A DNA stretch of 64,000 bases from Lingula anatina (taxonomy: Eukaryota; Brachiopoda; Lingulata; Lingulida; Lingulidae). The notes below the pieces were generated by a model, which had not been told where the DNA came from, did not search any database, and was given only the letters and a program-made list of their open reading frames with translations. Positions 49,501 through 60,470 of the stretch are shown piece by piece; position 1 is the stretch's first letter, and every line of letters begins with the position of its first letter. The stretch covers positions 307,472 to 371,471 of the forward strand of contig NW_019775423.1 of the NCBI RefSeq assembly GCF_001039355.2, written 5' to 3'. Position numbers and translations under genes: made by a program.

Positions 49501-52500
49501 GATTCCAATGATTGCACTTAGCAAGAATTCCCACACAGTTGAACTGACCTAACTAGTACAATGTGTCTATCTGGGGTCTCAGTTGTAATTAATATGAAAG
49601 TAGATGAAATGAATGGGTAAGATACTTATGGATGTTTTGGGTTTATTCATGAAGAATTCAAAGTGTATGTTTCTTGTTGGAGCTAGGAAGCTTAATTAGA
49701 GTAACTTTAATAATTTATTAAGAGATGTGTAGTTTGTCCATGCAAGAATCCTAAATAAAAATGAAATCGCACTTTTAAACCTCTGAATTTTCAAGGAGCA
49801 ATGACAAATGGAAAGAATAAATATACCAAAAACCACAGTCCCTTCAGTAACAAGAAACCAATGCCAAGAAAACATGTAAGCTCTGTATAGCAAAAAAATA
49901 ACTACAGCAAAGCTACTAAGTGTACGACGTACATAACCATACGGAAATTATCAAATGTGATAAAGCAACACATATTACTATAGGCAGATGTAAAATATTA
50001 AATATATGTTACTTTCCTAGGCTGACTACAAATCTGCTGGAATATGAATTTCAACTGTGGCATATAGGCCCATATACAAACATCTGTACATTCATTTATA
50101 ATCAAGAGTATCACTTAATTAAAACAAAATTTATCTATAACAAGAATATTTAATTGTACATACATGTTCTGCACATGAACTGATGTTAGTTCTACAAATT
50201 CTGTCTCTTCTGCAGTGAAATTACACCCTGGATTTGTGGTGAATTCAACATCAGTGTGTTGCTCTATGACAAGGCTGTATGTGGCTAAAACACTCCATGT
50301 TTTTAAACCATTCTGAAAATGTATTATCCTTTGTAGTTTCCATCCGTCATAGCCTTAAAAACCAGTAGTTTTTTTCACACATATTTAAACAGAGAAAGTA
50401 TGGTTTAATTGATATTCACACTTCAGTTATATGAACTGTTAATTTTCCTTAGTTTTAGGTACTAGATTTTTTTAATGTATGATTTTTGAGCTTGATAAAG
50501 AACACCAGAAATAAATTGAGATAAAGTAGGGATATGGTGAAAGAATGTATTCACTGATGGATTCATGCCATCAAAGCTAGTGGGACCCCCAAAATTTTGA
50601 GGACAAAAAACCTGTATGGAAAAATAGGCATCACTTACTGGTGTTGTCACCATTCCACATGTTCCTTCTGCCAGTCGAAATGTCACATGCGTCCAGCCTC
50701 CTGGCGTCATACTAAAATCTGGTTGGCAACTCCCATCATCTTTATAGCCAGGTATGTAAGCATCCTGGTAGTTATTGTTATTTTCTACTAGCATTATTAC
50801 TTCGTTAGGGTTCACTCCACAGCGATATGTGGCTGAAGTAGACATACATTCTATTTATTATTTATTTTTCTATCCTAAGAAGTACATCATTTATGATGAA
50901 AAAATTATATGACTCTTTCTTTTAAATCCTGTACATATCTCATCTTTATTAAACACACCTTTATTCATGGTTTTAATTGTTGACCCTTAATTGCTGAATT
51001 ACCAAAGTATAAATCACTGACACTGTTCCGACCCAGGTCTTTCCTTTAACATAGAATTCTGGCACCATCTGGGTGTTAATCCTTACAGTCATGAAAGATA
51101 TCAACGTGTGAAAATTTAAATAAATTTGTTAACAGACAGACAAACAGGCACTGACAGACAGCCGGACAGGCACATGGATGTCACACATACTCCTTAAAAT
51201 ATAGACTCTTTACCTGAGAATTGCATACTAGTACCTACCTGAAAGATCTGGTGGTGCTACAAAGAGAAACACATAGGGATGTCAAATAACAGTGTGGTTT
51301 CTGTATGAATTCAAATACCCTAGCTAACTTGAAAAAAAATTGAAGGGAGCACTAAGTCTCAGTGTCAAAATTTCTTAATAGAAACCAGGCAGCAAAACTG
51401 TCATTAGGACAGACATATAAAATGCGTTTAAACTGGTATAGATGTAGTAACATAAAAGCAGTCTTAAATGAGCAACAACCAATAAATAAATAAATAAAAA
51501 TAGTGCACAACATGTTTTATATTTATGTTATATTAACAGCACCACCAGTTTTTAAATTAGTACCATAATAACTGTGGACATTCATTTTAATGTGAATGGC
51601 ACAGTTTTATAAAGGAAGGTGTATACATTGTTATGGTAACAATTGACGCATGCAGGTAATGGCTTTGAAACAAGTATGAATGTTCCATTTGTACCATGTA
51701 GGATGGTGTAGCTTCTGTCAAAGGCCTGTTATCGGGTGTATACCTGCATATCGCAGTCAAAAATGGAGCAGAGCAATAGGATGGTTGGTTCGTGAGGGAT
51801 AGGGGTTCATTATAAGTTGGTACACCTATCTTTATAATATAAACAACAGCATTCTTAAGGACTTCCAAACTTCATCTTCCAAAATTATAAAAATTANTAT
51901 CATGCCATTTCCAATTATAGAACATGTACTAGAGAATACTATTTCATTGTTATTTTTCCCTGCTGTTTTGCTTTTATCTTATCATGCACTCTTGATGTCA
52001 CTCTTGTACACACATTTTACACACATGCACTTATTCATTTTTCAAACTCTTATAAAACACTTTCAACAATACCTCAAGAACAGTGTCCATTAATACTAGA
52101 CGAGACAACTAAATTACCACTAGTAAACATAATTACCTAAGAGATGGTCCCGTTTCCAGTATAAATCTATCTCCACCACGAGAGCTGATATAATTTAAGA
52201 TACAGGAAAGTACTTGAAAACAAAAACCACAGCTTGTCTCAGGGAGCATTCAGATAGACACAGGGTACAAGTTGGGGCGGTCCAACTCGGGGGGGGGGGG
52301 GGGGGCTCTCAATAAGTGCATTCTGCTTTACTTAATGACACGCCTCCTTGAGCAGCTTGATCAGGGGTAATTACTTTCATGTGTTCCTGGCTTAATTACC
52401 CCCCAATTGCTGAAAGAGGCATGTCAGACAATTAGGCTGATTCCAATGAATGCACTTAGCAAGAATTCCCAAACAGTTGAAATGACCTAACTAGTACAAT

Positions 52501-55500
52501 GTGTCTATCTGAGGGTCTCAGTTGTAATTAATGTGAAAGTAGATGAAATGAATGGGTAAGATACTTATGGATGTTTTGGGTTTATTCATGAAGAATTCAA
52601 AGTGTATGTTTCTTGTTGAAGGAAGCTTAATTTGAGTTACTTTAATTATTTATTAAGAGATGTGTAGTTTGTCCATGCAAGAATCCTAAATAAAAATGAA
52701 ATCGCACTTTTAAACTTTTCAAGGAGCAATGACAAATGGAAAGAATAAATATACAGAAAACCACAGTCCCTTCAGTACCAAGAAACCAATGCCAAGAAAA
52801 GATGTAAGCTCTGTATAGCAAAAAAATTTACTACAGCAAAGCTACTAAATGTACGACGTACATAACCATGAGAAAATTATCAAATGTGATAAAGCAACAA
52901 ATATTACTATAGGCAGACGTAAAATATTAAATATATGTTACTTTCCTAGGCTGACTACAAATCTGCTGGAATTTGAATTTCAACTGTGGCATATTGGCCC
53001 ATATACAAACATCTGTACATTCTTTTATAATCAAGAGTATCACTTAATTAAAACAAAATTTTCTATAACAAGAAAATTTAATTGTACATACATGTTCTGC
53101 ACACGAACTGATGTTAGTTCTACAAATTCTGTCTCTTCTGCAGTGAAATTACACCCTGGATTTGTGGTGAATTCAACATCAGTGTGTTGCTCTATAAGAA
53201 GGCTGTATGTGGCTAAAACACTCCATGTTTTTAAACCATTCTGAAAATGTATTACCCTTTGTAGTTTCCATCTGTCATAGCCTTAAAAACCAGCAGTTTT
53301 TTTACACATATTTAAACAGAGAAAGTATGGTTTAATTGATATTCACACTTCAGTTATATAAACTGTTAATTTTCCATAGTTTTAGGTGCTAGATTTTTTA
53401 ATGTATGATTTTTGAGCTTGATAAAGAACACCAGAAATAAATTGAGATAAAGTAGGGATATGGTGAAAGAATGTATTCACCGATGGATTTATGCCATCAA
53501 AGCTAGTGGGACCCCCAAAAGTTTGAGGACAAACTGCCTGTAGTTTTTTTCAAAAATAACCTGTATGGAAAAATAGGCATCACTTACTGGTTTTGTCACC
53601 ATTCCACAAGTTCCTTCTGCCAGTCTAAATGTCACATGCGTCCAGCCTCCTGGTGTCCTACTAATATCTGGTTGACAACTGTTATCATCTTTATAACCAG
53701 GTATGTAAGCATCCTGGTAGTTATTGTTATTTTTTACTAGCATTATTACTTCGTTAGGCTTCACTCCACAGCGATATGTGGCTGAAATAGACAAACATTC
53801 TATTTATTATTTATTTTTCTATCCTAAGAAGTACATCATTTATGATGAAAAAATTATATGACTCTTTCTTTTAAATCCTGAACATATCTCATCTTTATTA
53901 AACACACTTTTATTCATGGTTTTGATTGTTGACCCTTGCTGAACTGCATGTATCAAAAATGTAAATCAACGACCCAGCTCAATCTTTCCTTAACACAAAT
54001 TTCTGGTTCCATCTGGGTGCAATACTCCTTAGAGTCATGAAAGATATAAACGTGTGAAACTTTTAACAAATTTGTTAACAGACAGACAAACAGGCACTGA
54101 CAGACAGCCAGATAGGCTCATGGATGTCACCCACTCCTTATAATATAGACTCTTTACCTGAGAATTGCATACTAGTACCTACCGGAAAGATCTGGTGGTG
54201 CTACAAAGAGAAGTCAAATAACAGTGTGGTTTTTGTATGAAATACCCCAATTTGAAAAAAAAATTGAAGGGAGCACTAAGCCTGAGTGTCAAAATTTCTT
54301 AATAGAAACCAGCAGCAAAACTGTCATTAGGACAGACATACAAAATGTGTTTAAACTGGCATAAAGTAAAGTACATAACATAAAAGCAGTCTTAAAAGGG
54401 GAACAATCAATTAAGAAATAAAAGTAATGCACAAAATTTTTTATATTTGTTTTATTAAGAGCACCACCACTTTTTCAATTAAAACCATAATAACTGTGGA
54501 CATTCATTTTAATGTGAATGGCACAGTTTTATAAAGGAAGGTGTATACGTAGTTATGGTAACAATTGACGCATGCAGGTAATGGCTTTGAAACAAGCATG
54601 AATGTTCCATTTGTACCATGTAGAATGGTGTAGCTTCTGTCAAAGGCCTGTTATCTGGTCTATACCTGCATATCGCAGTCAAAAATGGAGCAGAGCAATA
54701 GGATGGTTGGTTCTTGAGGAATAGGGGTTTATTATAAGTTGGTACACCTACCTTTATAATAAAAAAACAGTATTCTTAAGGACTTCCAAATTTCAATTTC
54801 CAAAATTATAAAAATCAAAGTTTTGCACTTTCAACAACAGCACAAAGTACCTGAACAGATAGGCATGGGATCCCAAGTTCCATTAATATAACATGTGACA
54901 TAAACATTCTGCAGACCATTCTCAGCCACATAGCCAGGTGCACACTGAGCCAGTACAGTTTGATTACGAACGTAGGGTTCTGGGGTTACTATCTCACCAT
55001 TAGCAAATGGCTGGGGTTTGACACATGGCAGTACTGAAAAGTACATAATCATAATATAACATTTAAATAATTTTTAAGTTAAAGGTACTCAATAGATCTA
55101 CAGGATTTACCAACTAAAATGAATTTTACTTCAGGAAAAAAGCAATTTTCTCCTTCTCATAAATCATTGCTCTATGCGATTGAATACATGTATGTATTTA
55201 AACTCAGTGGTTTATTCCATTTTTAATTTTAACTAAAGATTAAGTTCTACAGGACTTGTCAGTCATTTAAAATTTAAATGAAGGATGGGTTTTGTAGTTT
55301 TCTAGGTCTGAATTCCAAAAGGATAGTAGCTTTGCAGGATTTGTATGAAAAATATGACTATGACATTTTCAGATACGTACAGTATACTTTTTATAAAAAT
55401 GTGTGCTTCCATGGGTAGTGTCATCTTGCATAGAAAATTTATGTCTGTAAACAATGCATAAAAAGCATTGTAGCATATTTGGTACCTGTAAAGGTTGGTA

Positions 55501-56307
55501 GCCTAGTCCAAAGATCAAAATTATCGCAGACTACAACAGGGTTTCCAACCAAGCGGTATCCTTCATTTGCTATTATGTATATACTTGTCTCACGAGTGTA
55601 AACTTCCTTGGGGTTCGTGATTTGGCCATGTTCTATATGGGGCTCTGGGCAATTTCCAGCTGCAAGATATAAAAGAAAATATTCAGTTTTTTCATACCAG
55701 GAACCATGGGAGTACTCATTAAATTACCCATTTCTTCACTTTTACTACCTTAAGGTTTACTTTTTTACATTGATTTAGCATTGATGTTGTCTTGGAAATA
55801 GATAAACAAATACAATAGGTTAAACAATAATAATGGAGAGGGAGAGAGAGAGACTGTTACTTACCACATGCTGGGTCATGGATTAAAACAGCAAAATAGA
55901 AATTATATAGTAGACACTGAAATAATAAAAAATCTTTGCAATCAATATATGACAAACACAGTTACACACTCATGACACATTCCAAATTGTTATACTTACA
56001 TCAAGTTGAACAGCTTTGTTCTAGAATAGATACATGAAGCAACATTTATAGGCTTTAAAAACCATGCTATGAGTCTTTTACCTCTATATAGATGAAATTT
56101 ATTGGGGGGAAAATGTCAACAATTTATCACCAAGGTACTTCATTGCCAAAACTGCTCATAAACCAGTTTATGTGATCCGAGTTTCTTATTTTAATATGGA
56201 GATGGAAATTGGTGAACTTCATTTGTGAAGGAAAAAATCAAAAATTAAAGAAAATGGCTAATATATAGACAAATTCACATTACCCAAATAATTTCCAAAG
56301 GCTTCAT
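44924..56307 (-). CDS. Sushi(2)-ZP-transmembrane protein, 511 aa, predicted
   Basis: Probable cell-surface or egg-coat/epithelial matrix protein; ZP modules polymerise into extracellular filaments. Minus-strand exons: 56307-56284, 56020-56000, 55916-55865, 55659-55486, 55033-54851, 54200-54183, 53781-53588, 53240-53092, 47483-47344, 47029-46939, 46722-46554, 45436-45304, 45111-44924; all phases agree. Residues 1-32 are a possible signal peptide (core LLYNFYFAVLI). Two CCP domains follow (about 33-91, NCPEPHIEHGQI; and 92-152, CVKPQPFANGEI). An 18-nt microexon (PPDLS) leads to ZP-N (TYRCGVKPNEV...GWTHVTFRLAEGTCGMV), a linker exon and ZP-C (GRETVTMVM; RCIVKP; CPDDREFIN; LYFNCEIGFC). The furin site RRKR (416-419) precedes the hydrophobic patch MHFAIGLQVYV. 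One transmembrane helix (about 462-487) and a short tail end the protein. The start exon is the least certain part. An alternative ZP-N cassette is at 50164-51256. Confidence 0.82.
45711..45993. repeat. full-length MITE, CCTCCGCCAAGG family, copy 1
   Basis: Starts ACCTCCACCAAGGCGGTTAT and ends TGCCTTGGCGGAGGTCTGCG with the CTCTCAGAGTACTTTTCTAG tail; the ends are inverted repeats. Contains a GTTT/GTCT simple repeat. The same insertion is present in the duplicated segment at 62722-63000, so it predates that duplication. A relic of the tail is at 56458-56492. Confidence 0.8.
46472..46516 (+). repeat. (AAT)n microsatellite
   Basis: About 15 AAT units next to ZP exon 11 (46554-46722). It produces a spurious poly-Ile frame on the minus strand. 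Confidence 0.98.
48071..48212. repeat. 142-bp direct repeat flanking the LINE, left
   Basis: CATGTCAGACAATTAAGCTG through ATGGGTAAGAT is repeated at 49482-49623 with few differences. In the sister block without the LINE the sequence occurs once (about 52420-52560). It is far too long for an ordinary LINE target-site duplication. Confidence 0.85.
48213..49481 (-). mobile_element. non-LTR retrotransposon (LINE) 3' fragment, disrupted
   Basis: On the minus strand a long frame (about 49416-48616) encodes the C-terminal part of a LINE ORF2: a segment past the reverse-transcriptase core (FNYNGKFCQTQKHIAEQGKK...LNYASEILGF) ending in a Cys/His motif (CKLCNLNDVEDEFHFIL). The 3' side ends in a TTGAATTGAAT simple tail at about 48213-48230, typical of LINE integration. 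The 5' side is truncated. A single N (48610) and a plus-strand piece of a different LINE (48366-48609) interrupt it. Not a host gene and not active. Confidence 0.85.
48366..48609 (+). mobile_element. fragment of a second LINE in opposite orientation
   Basis: Plus-strand frame LQSVQNAAARLLTKIPLRSN then ELHWLPVRQRIVFKLLLFVF, the hallmark end of reverse transcriptases of CR1/L2/Jockey-like LINEs. It begins after an AAT run and stops at the N at 48610. The join to the minus-strand LINE may be a scaffolding error. Confidence 0.85.
49482..49623. repeat. 142-bp direct repeat flanking the LINE, right
   Basis: Partner of 48071-48212; see that entry. Confidence 0.85.
50164..51256 (-). CDS. alternative ZP-N cassette (microexon, ZP-N, linker), downstream copy
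   Basis: Minus-strand exons 51256-51239 (18 nt, PPDLS), 50832-50639 (ZP-N) and 50312-50164 (linker) have the same lengths and phases as the cassette at 54200-53092. The ZP-N exon differs from its partner at about six residues and about five silent sites. The linker ends in phase 2 and the microexon must be entered in phase 1, so one transcript cannot include both cassettes in series without a frameshift. Either can join exon 5 (CCP-B) to the ZP-C exons. They are therefore mutually exclusive cassettes or two alleles. Confidence 0.8.
51902..54814. repeat. ZP-N cassette block, upstream copy
   Basis: Partner of 47563-51896, without the LINE. The junction N at 51897 and the LINE presence/absence both fit an allelic origin, though the coding divergence is higher than in the UBA5 blocks. 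Confidence 0.88.
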
Positions 56308-56334
56308 TGATGACCACTTAATTGGTACTTGAAG

Positions 56335-57376
56335 CTGGAATGAAATGTGAAAATTTAATTAATAATAATAACTTATTAATTATGATGAAAAGTAAAATAT
56401 TAACTTAATTGATTAACTAATTAATAAACAGTTAATAGAAATGAGAATTGAGTGGCCTGGGCAGGTCTGTGCTCTCTGAGTGCCTTTCTAATTGGTACTT
56501 ATTCTCTCATTCATTTTGTTGAAATAAAATGAGACATACCATGTATTTGTTCAGATAGATTATCTGAGTGCTTCCTGAATATCTTTCAATTAAGTTTTGC
56601 CTTTTCCTCCGATTCCATCATCCCCTTCAACAACATTTTTGTCAGTAGATCTATTGAAACCAGGTGAATAGCTAAAAAAAAAAAGAATTCTGGAAAGCAA
56701 GCTCTACAGTAAACAAAGAAGTCAGCATCTAGTCATCTAGCTGCAAAAGCCCTATTGTCCATCTGAGCTCTGAATGAAATTTTACAAAAACGTCAGCTTC
56801 GAATGGCACAGACTGAGATATCAATTGCAATGAAAGAGTTAGTTCGTCTAGTCCATTCTGGCATCGGACTTCACTTCCGACAATCACATTTTACCAAAAA
56901 TAGCGGCAGGTCCGTTGCCGACAGGATTTCCCCGTGGCCAAGAGCCGACTACATCCTTATGAGATGTAAACGGCTTCCTAATTTCAAGGGTGATTCAAAA
57001 TTGACCCAAAAGAGCCCTCCTAACCTTAAAAACTGACACAAGACAACTATGAACGGCAAGAAATCTGACCTGTACTTAGTGATCAAATAGTGTACGAGGC
57101 TTTGGTGAAGGAGGCCTCTTGGTAACAGTAATCCTCAAGTCACGTTCAACCTACCTAGCTCCTTACTGGTCTTTTTGATATGGGAATTGTTTGCGAGTAT
57201 CCTATATATCCTCAAAATACAACAAAAATTGATTAAAGCCACTCCTTTCCTTGCCCAACACGACAAAGGAAGCTGCGTGTGAATTTATACACAGCGCTGA
57301 GTGATAGCTTCTCAAGAAACTGACCAATCACAGCGACAACGGCGTTTACAATTTTCCAAGAAACCGTGTATCTCAT
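56335..57376. other. upstream region of the Sushi-ZP gene
   Basis: The first modelled exon is preceded by an acceptor-like CATTCCAG at 56342-56335, so a 5' UTR exon probably lies here, but I cannot place it. A MITE tail relic sits at 56458-56492. The rest shows no supportable gene; a plus-strand open stretch at 56803-57036 has no recognisable similarity. Confidence 0.35.
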
Positions 57377-57380
57377 TTAA

Positions 57381-57572
57381 CGTTCACTTACGGTTCTCAA
57401 TCTATTCTTGAACATTTTTTTACAGTTCTAATGTCGTTCTGTGATGAATGTTAACGTTCGAGAACTGTTTTTTGAGAAGTCCTTCATAATGTCATAGAAC
57501 AGATTTAGAACATTTTTCATTAAGAGAGAAAAACATTATGGTCTAGAACAGGTTGACATCCGTAAGTGAGCA
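57381..57572. repeat. MITE flanked by TTAA (piggyBac-like)
   Basis: CGTTCACTTACGG at the left and CCGTAAGTGAGCA at the right are near-perfect inverted repeats, and both outer flanks are TTAA (57377-57380 and 57573-57576). TTAA target duplication is the signature of piggyBac transposition. 192 bp, non-coding. Confidence 0.75.
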
Positions 57573-57890
57573 TTAAAATTAGAAATTTTCGCAGGGAGGG
57601 CACCAGCATGGCAAAAGTTTCAGCGGCAGTGTCCGAAAGGAAGAGAAATATTTAACATAACATGCAGTGACGGATGCAGGATTTTTTTCATACTCCATAA
57701 AAATCAAATAAAACCTTCGAAATAAAAGATTCTGATGGCGATATTCCCTTCCTTCTCCTTATTAGAAATTGTACAAAACTGAATTTGTTTTGTGAAAAAC
57801 AGACTGCCTGAGTACGATTGTAACAAAAAAATGAGGGTCCGTGTATCGGATTATTGTGAGAAAATTGGATTGTAGTTTTAAGTTATCTTT

Positions 57891-58232
57891 TATTACCTTC
57901 ACCCAAAAGGTCATGTGTTTGGTTCCGTTCGTCTCTTGGCAACACTAAATGGAAAAAGTTGTGGATTGATTTCCTAATTTTTTCGATCGGAGGAGACCAA
58001 GTAACAAACGAGTAGATTTGCATTAATTTAATCTTTTCGTCTGTAAGCAACACTACGCAAAAAGCTATGGAGGGAATTTAGTGAAATTTCAGGATAGAAA
58101 TGGGCTAGATGTTTTAGTCTATCGATTTGTTACTTAATTTTGATTGCTATGGGCTATGTAATTAACAATTATCAAAATTTAGCAATAAGTGGATAAATAA
58201 ATGATTAATAATCTTGAGAATTGAGTTAATAA
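57891..58232. repeat. old diverged copy of the CCTCCGCCAAGG MITE family
   Basis: Begins TTACCTTCACCCAAAAGGTCATG and follows the family's interior (CTCTTGGCAACACTAAATGG, GGATTGATTTCC) loosely. The right end is not recognisable. Confidence 0.4.
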
Positions 58233-58367
58233 ATTGATTAATCAACTTATTAGTGAATGACTGTGGTATAATAAGCCCCCTTTTTCTATATTTGAAATTC
58301 ATCTTTTGAGGTTATATCTATAAGTATTTGTAGTTGCCTGATAAAAATGGAAATATGTAGTATCAAC

Positions 58368-58602
58368 GGCGGATTTAGGGGGTTAGGGGGGTCCTGACCA
58401 CCCCCCCCCCTTTCGATTTCTGAAAAATAAATCACACCAATGGTCTCCTCCTGAAATTAGAATATTGACCAGCTGAATCAAAGTTCCAAAATTTTTCGGG
58501 GTCTTCAGCGGGCCCCTGAACCACACGCCGAACGGGGGAGGGGGGGGGGGAGGGGGGGAAGGGGGGTTGCATTCGCGTCCCTCTTCAAATCCTGGATCCG
58601 CC
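58368..58602. repeat. GC-rich MITE with GGCGGATTTAGG / CCTGGATCCGCC ends
   Basis: Terminal inverted repeats of about 12 bp with mismatches, and long G and C homopolymer tracts inside that could pair. No coding capacity; the poly-Pro frame on the minus strand is an artefact of the G-run. Confidence 0.65.
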
Positions 58603-58784
58603 CCCGAGTATTGTGTAGTATTGTGCTCATATAGCTTCAATGATAAAAAAGATTTACCTACTTCATTTGTAAACTAAGCAAACGCGCCCCTGTTCTTTGT
58701 GTATACTCTGCTCTTTTGTCAACGTATTCTTTCCACAGCAACATGATGTACGATGAACGCCGTCGAAATTTTAAAATAACATTA

Positions 58785-59813
58785 GGGGAGACCGGGGCTA
58801 GTTGGCCCAGTTAGACACTCTTGGCCTTGTAGAGCCAACTAGGAATGGGTTAGAGTCACAAAACCGGTTTCAAAGTAAGCCCCATGACCTAAGCTACGTA
58901 TGCAACGCCATTATTTTTCAAATATAATGCCAGACGGCTCACAATTTGACAAAAAACGCAGTTGACGTCAGGGGGCCAACTTGCCCCGCCACGGGGCAAG
59001 TTGGCCCCAGGGTCGGGGCAAGTTGGCCCCCCTATACGAAAATGAAGTATATATCCCATGTTAACGCCTTAGAATACATTTTTATACATTTTTAATTTAT
59101 TAAATTGATTTTTGTGAGTCTTTGATGAATAAATAGTTCAAATGAGGCAGATTTATTGAGGTTTCCGTACGTCACATACAATCAACAGAACATTTCTAAT
59201 ATAAATTTTCGAAAAGACACCAGAGAGCAAATTAAAAAAAAATCAATCAGACGGTAAACACCGGCAAGCTTTGTCAATTTCACCAACTTGTTTATTTCAA
59301 ACAGCGCACTTTTCGCACATGCGCAGTTGTTTGAAGCTTGTGCTAGAAGTTACAACTTCTCGTTTATTTCAAACAGCGTTGCGCAAAGGATTGTGGGTAA
59401 TATGAGGGTCCAACTTGCCCCGAGTCAAGGGGGCCAACTAGCCCCGGTTGCACATTATTTATTTTAAGGGATGGCAGCCATTTATAGTGCTAGAATGAGC
59501 AACGATGATACATCTCTCTGAAACTTGAAACAATGAGCTTCAGTTTGATGCCCTAAACATATCTTATATTCGATCAAAAGCCTATGAAAATAGATTTTTA
59601 AATCTCTTAAACAAAATTACTTTTAGGTGCAAAAATAGTTTATTTGGACTCACCGCTTAATTAAAACTTTTTAACGGCCGACACTTCCGTAGCATTGTAG
59701 GCTACGGTCACTTTATAAGAGTATGTGGCCAATTTTTTTTACCTCGTAGTTACTTTTTCAGAAAATGACGGGGGGCCAACTTACCCCGGGGTCCAACTAG
59801 CCCCGGTCTCCCC
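58785..59813. repeat. 1.03-kb non-autonomous DNA transposon with GGGGAGACC ends
   Basis: Left end GGGGAGACCGGGGCTAGTTG (58785-58804) and right end its reverse complement, finishing at 59813. TA dinucleotides on both sides (58783-58784, 59814-59815) fit a TA target-site duplication. The interior repeats the same theme in both orientations: GGGGCAAGTTGGCCCC near 58997-59012 and again near 59018-59033, GTCCAACTTGCCCCG near 59410, GGGGGCCAACTAGCCCCGG near 59430, and GGGGGCCAACTTACCCCGG near the right end. No transposase frame. Confidence 0.85.
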
Positions 59814-59827
59814 TACTACATAAGGTT

Positions 59828-60470
59828 TCAACAATCACTTCCACAAGCAGCAGCTAAAGTAAAGGTGCATTCATAACAAGTTGATCCGCAGACTAACAGA
59901 TCACGGATAAAATATGACCGAACCACTTGAAAGCTTGCTGCATAATTCCCTAAAAGACAATTATGGATTCCTCGCGGGGATTAGACGGTAAGGTTTCAAG
60001 TGGGTTGGCAATATATGACCCGCGAAACTGTTAGTTCCACAGGAGTTTTCTGCCAACGTGACTGTTGCTAAAGTCCAGTTTGATGGTGAGCTAGTAAACG
60101 CTGGTGGACAGTTGGAGTAGTTTTTATAATCCAGGATGTAAGAGACCTTTCCCATAGACATTTCGGCCTACGTGGATCGGTTCAACTCTGCGGGAACTCT
60201 CGCTAAGTCTCACCATCTTAACAAATTATCCCCTCCCTCTGCTGGCGTTAAGAAGAATACAGAAAAGCTGGTGATTATAAGAACAAGGTAAAAACAAGAT
60301 GTGTGGCATTCAATTAAACTGATTGCACTTAGCAGGAAACCCCGCAGAGTTGGGTCAATCCACGTAGACCAAAGGTACGTGTGTTTATGGGAATGGGGTC
60401 TAAGTGTCTGCGTAATTACTAGCGTCGTTTACTACGAATATTTACTCCGCAGCGATAGGTGGCAGAAATA
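59828..60470 (-). pseudogene. degenerate ZP-N-like gene fragment
   Basis: Three minus-strand pieces resemble the ZP-N and linker exons of the Sushi-ZP gene. At 60470-60420: TYRCGV, a frameshift, then IFVVNDASNYADT and a stop. At about 60165-59995: YILDYKNYSNCPP then NWTLATVTLAENSCG, matching the second half of ZP-N. At 59949-59828: a phase-1 exon after TTGTCTTTTAG encoding NYAASFQVVRSYFIRD and a Cys-rich end (CGSTCYECTFTLAAACGSDC, then stop). The first two are split by about 250 bp of unrelated sequence, so the ZP-N exon is broken. The last exon is clean and may belong to a short secreted ZP-N-like product. Confidence 0.6.

Larger units (their letters stand above)
47563..51896. repeat. ZP-N cassette block, downstream copy (with LINE insertion)
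   Basis: Matches 51902-54814 apart from about 1.4 kb of LINE-related sequence (48213-49481 plus one flanking repeat). Contains a microexon, ZP-N exon and linker exon. Divergence is a few percent in non-coding parts. The two blocks are joined at an isolated N (51897). Confidence 0.88.

Noticed and set aside
56803-57036. 77-aa plus frame as a small gene
   Set aside because: No family similarity, no promoter or poly(A) context, and it overlaps the likely 5' region of a minus-strand gene.
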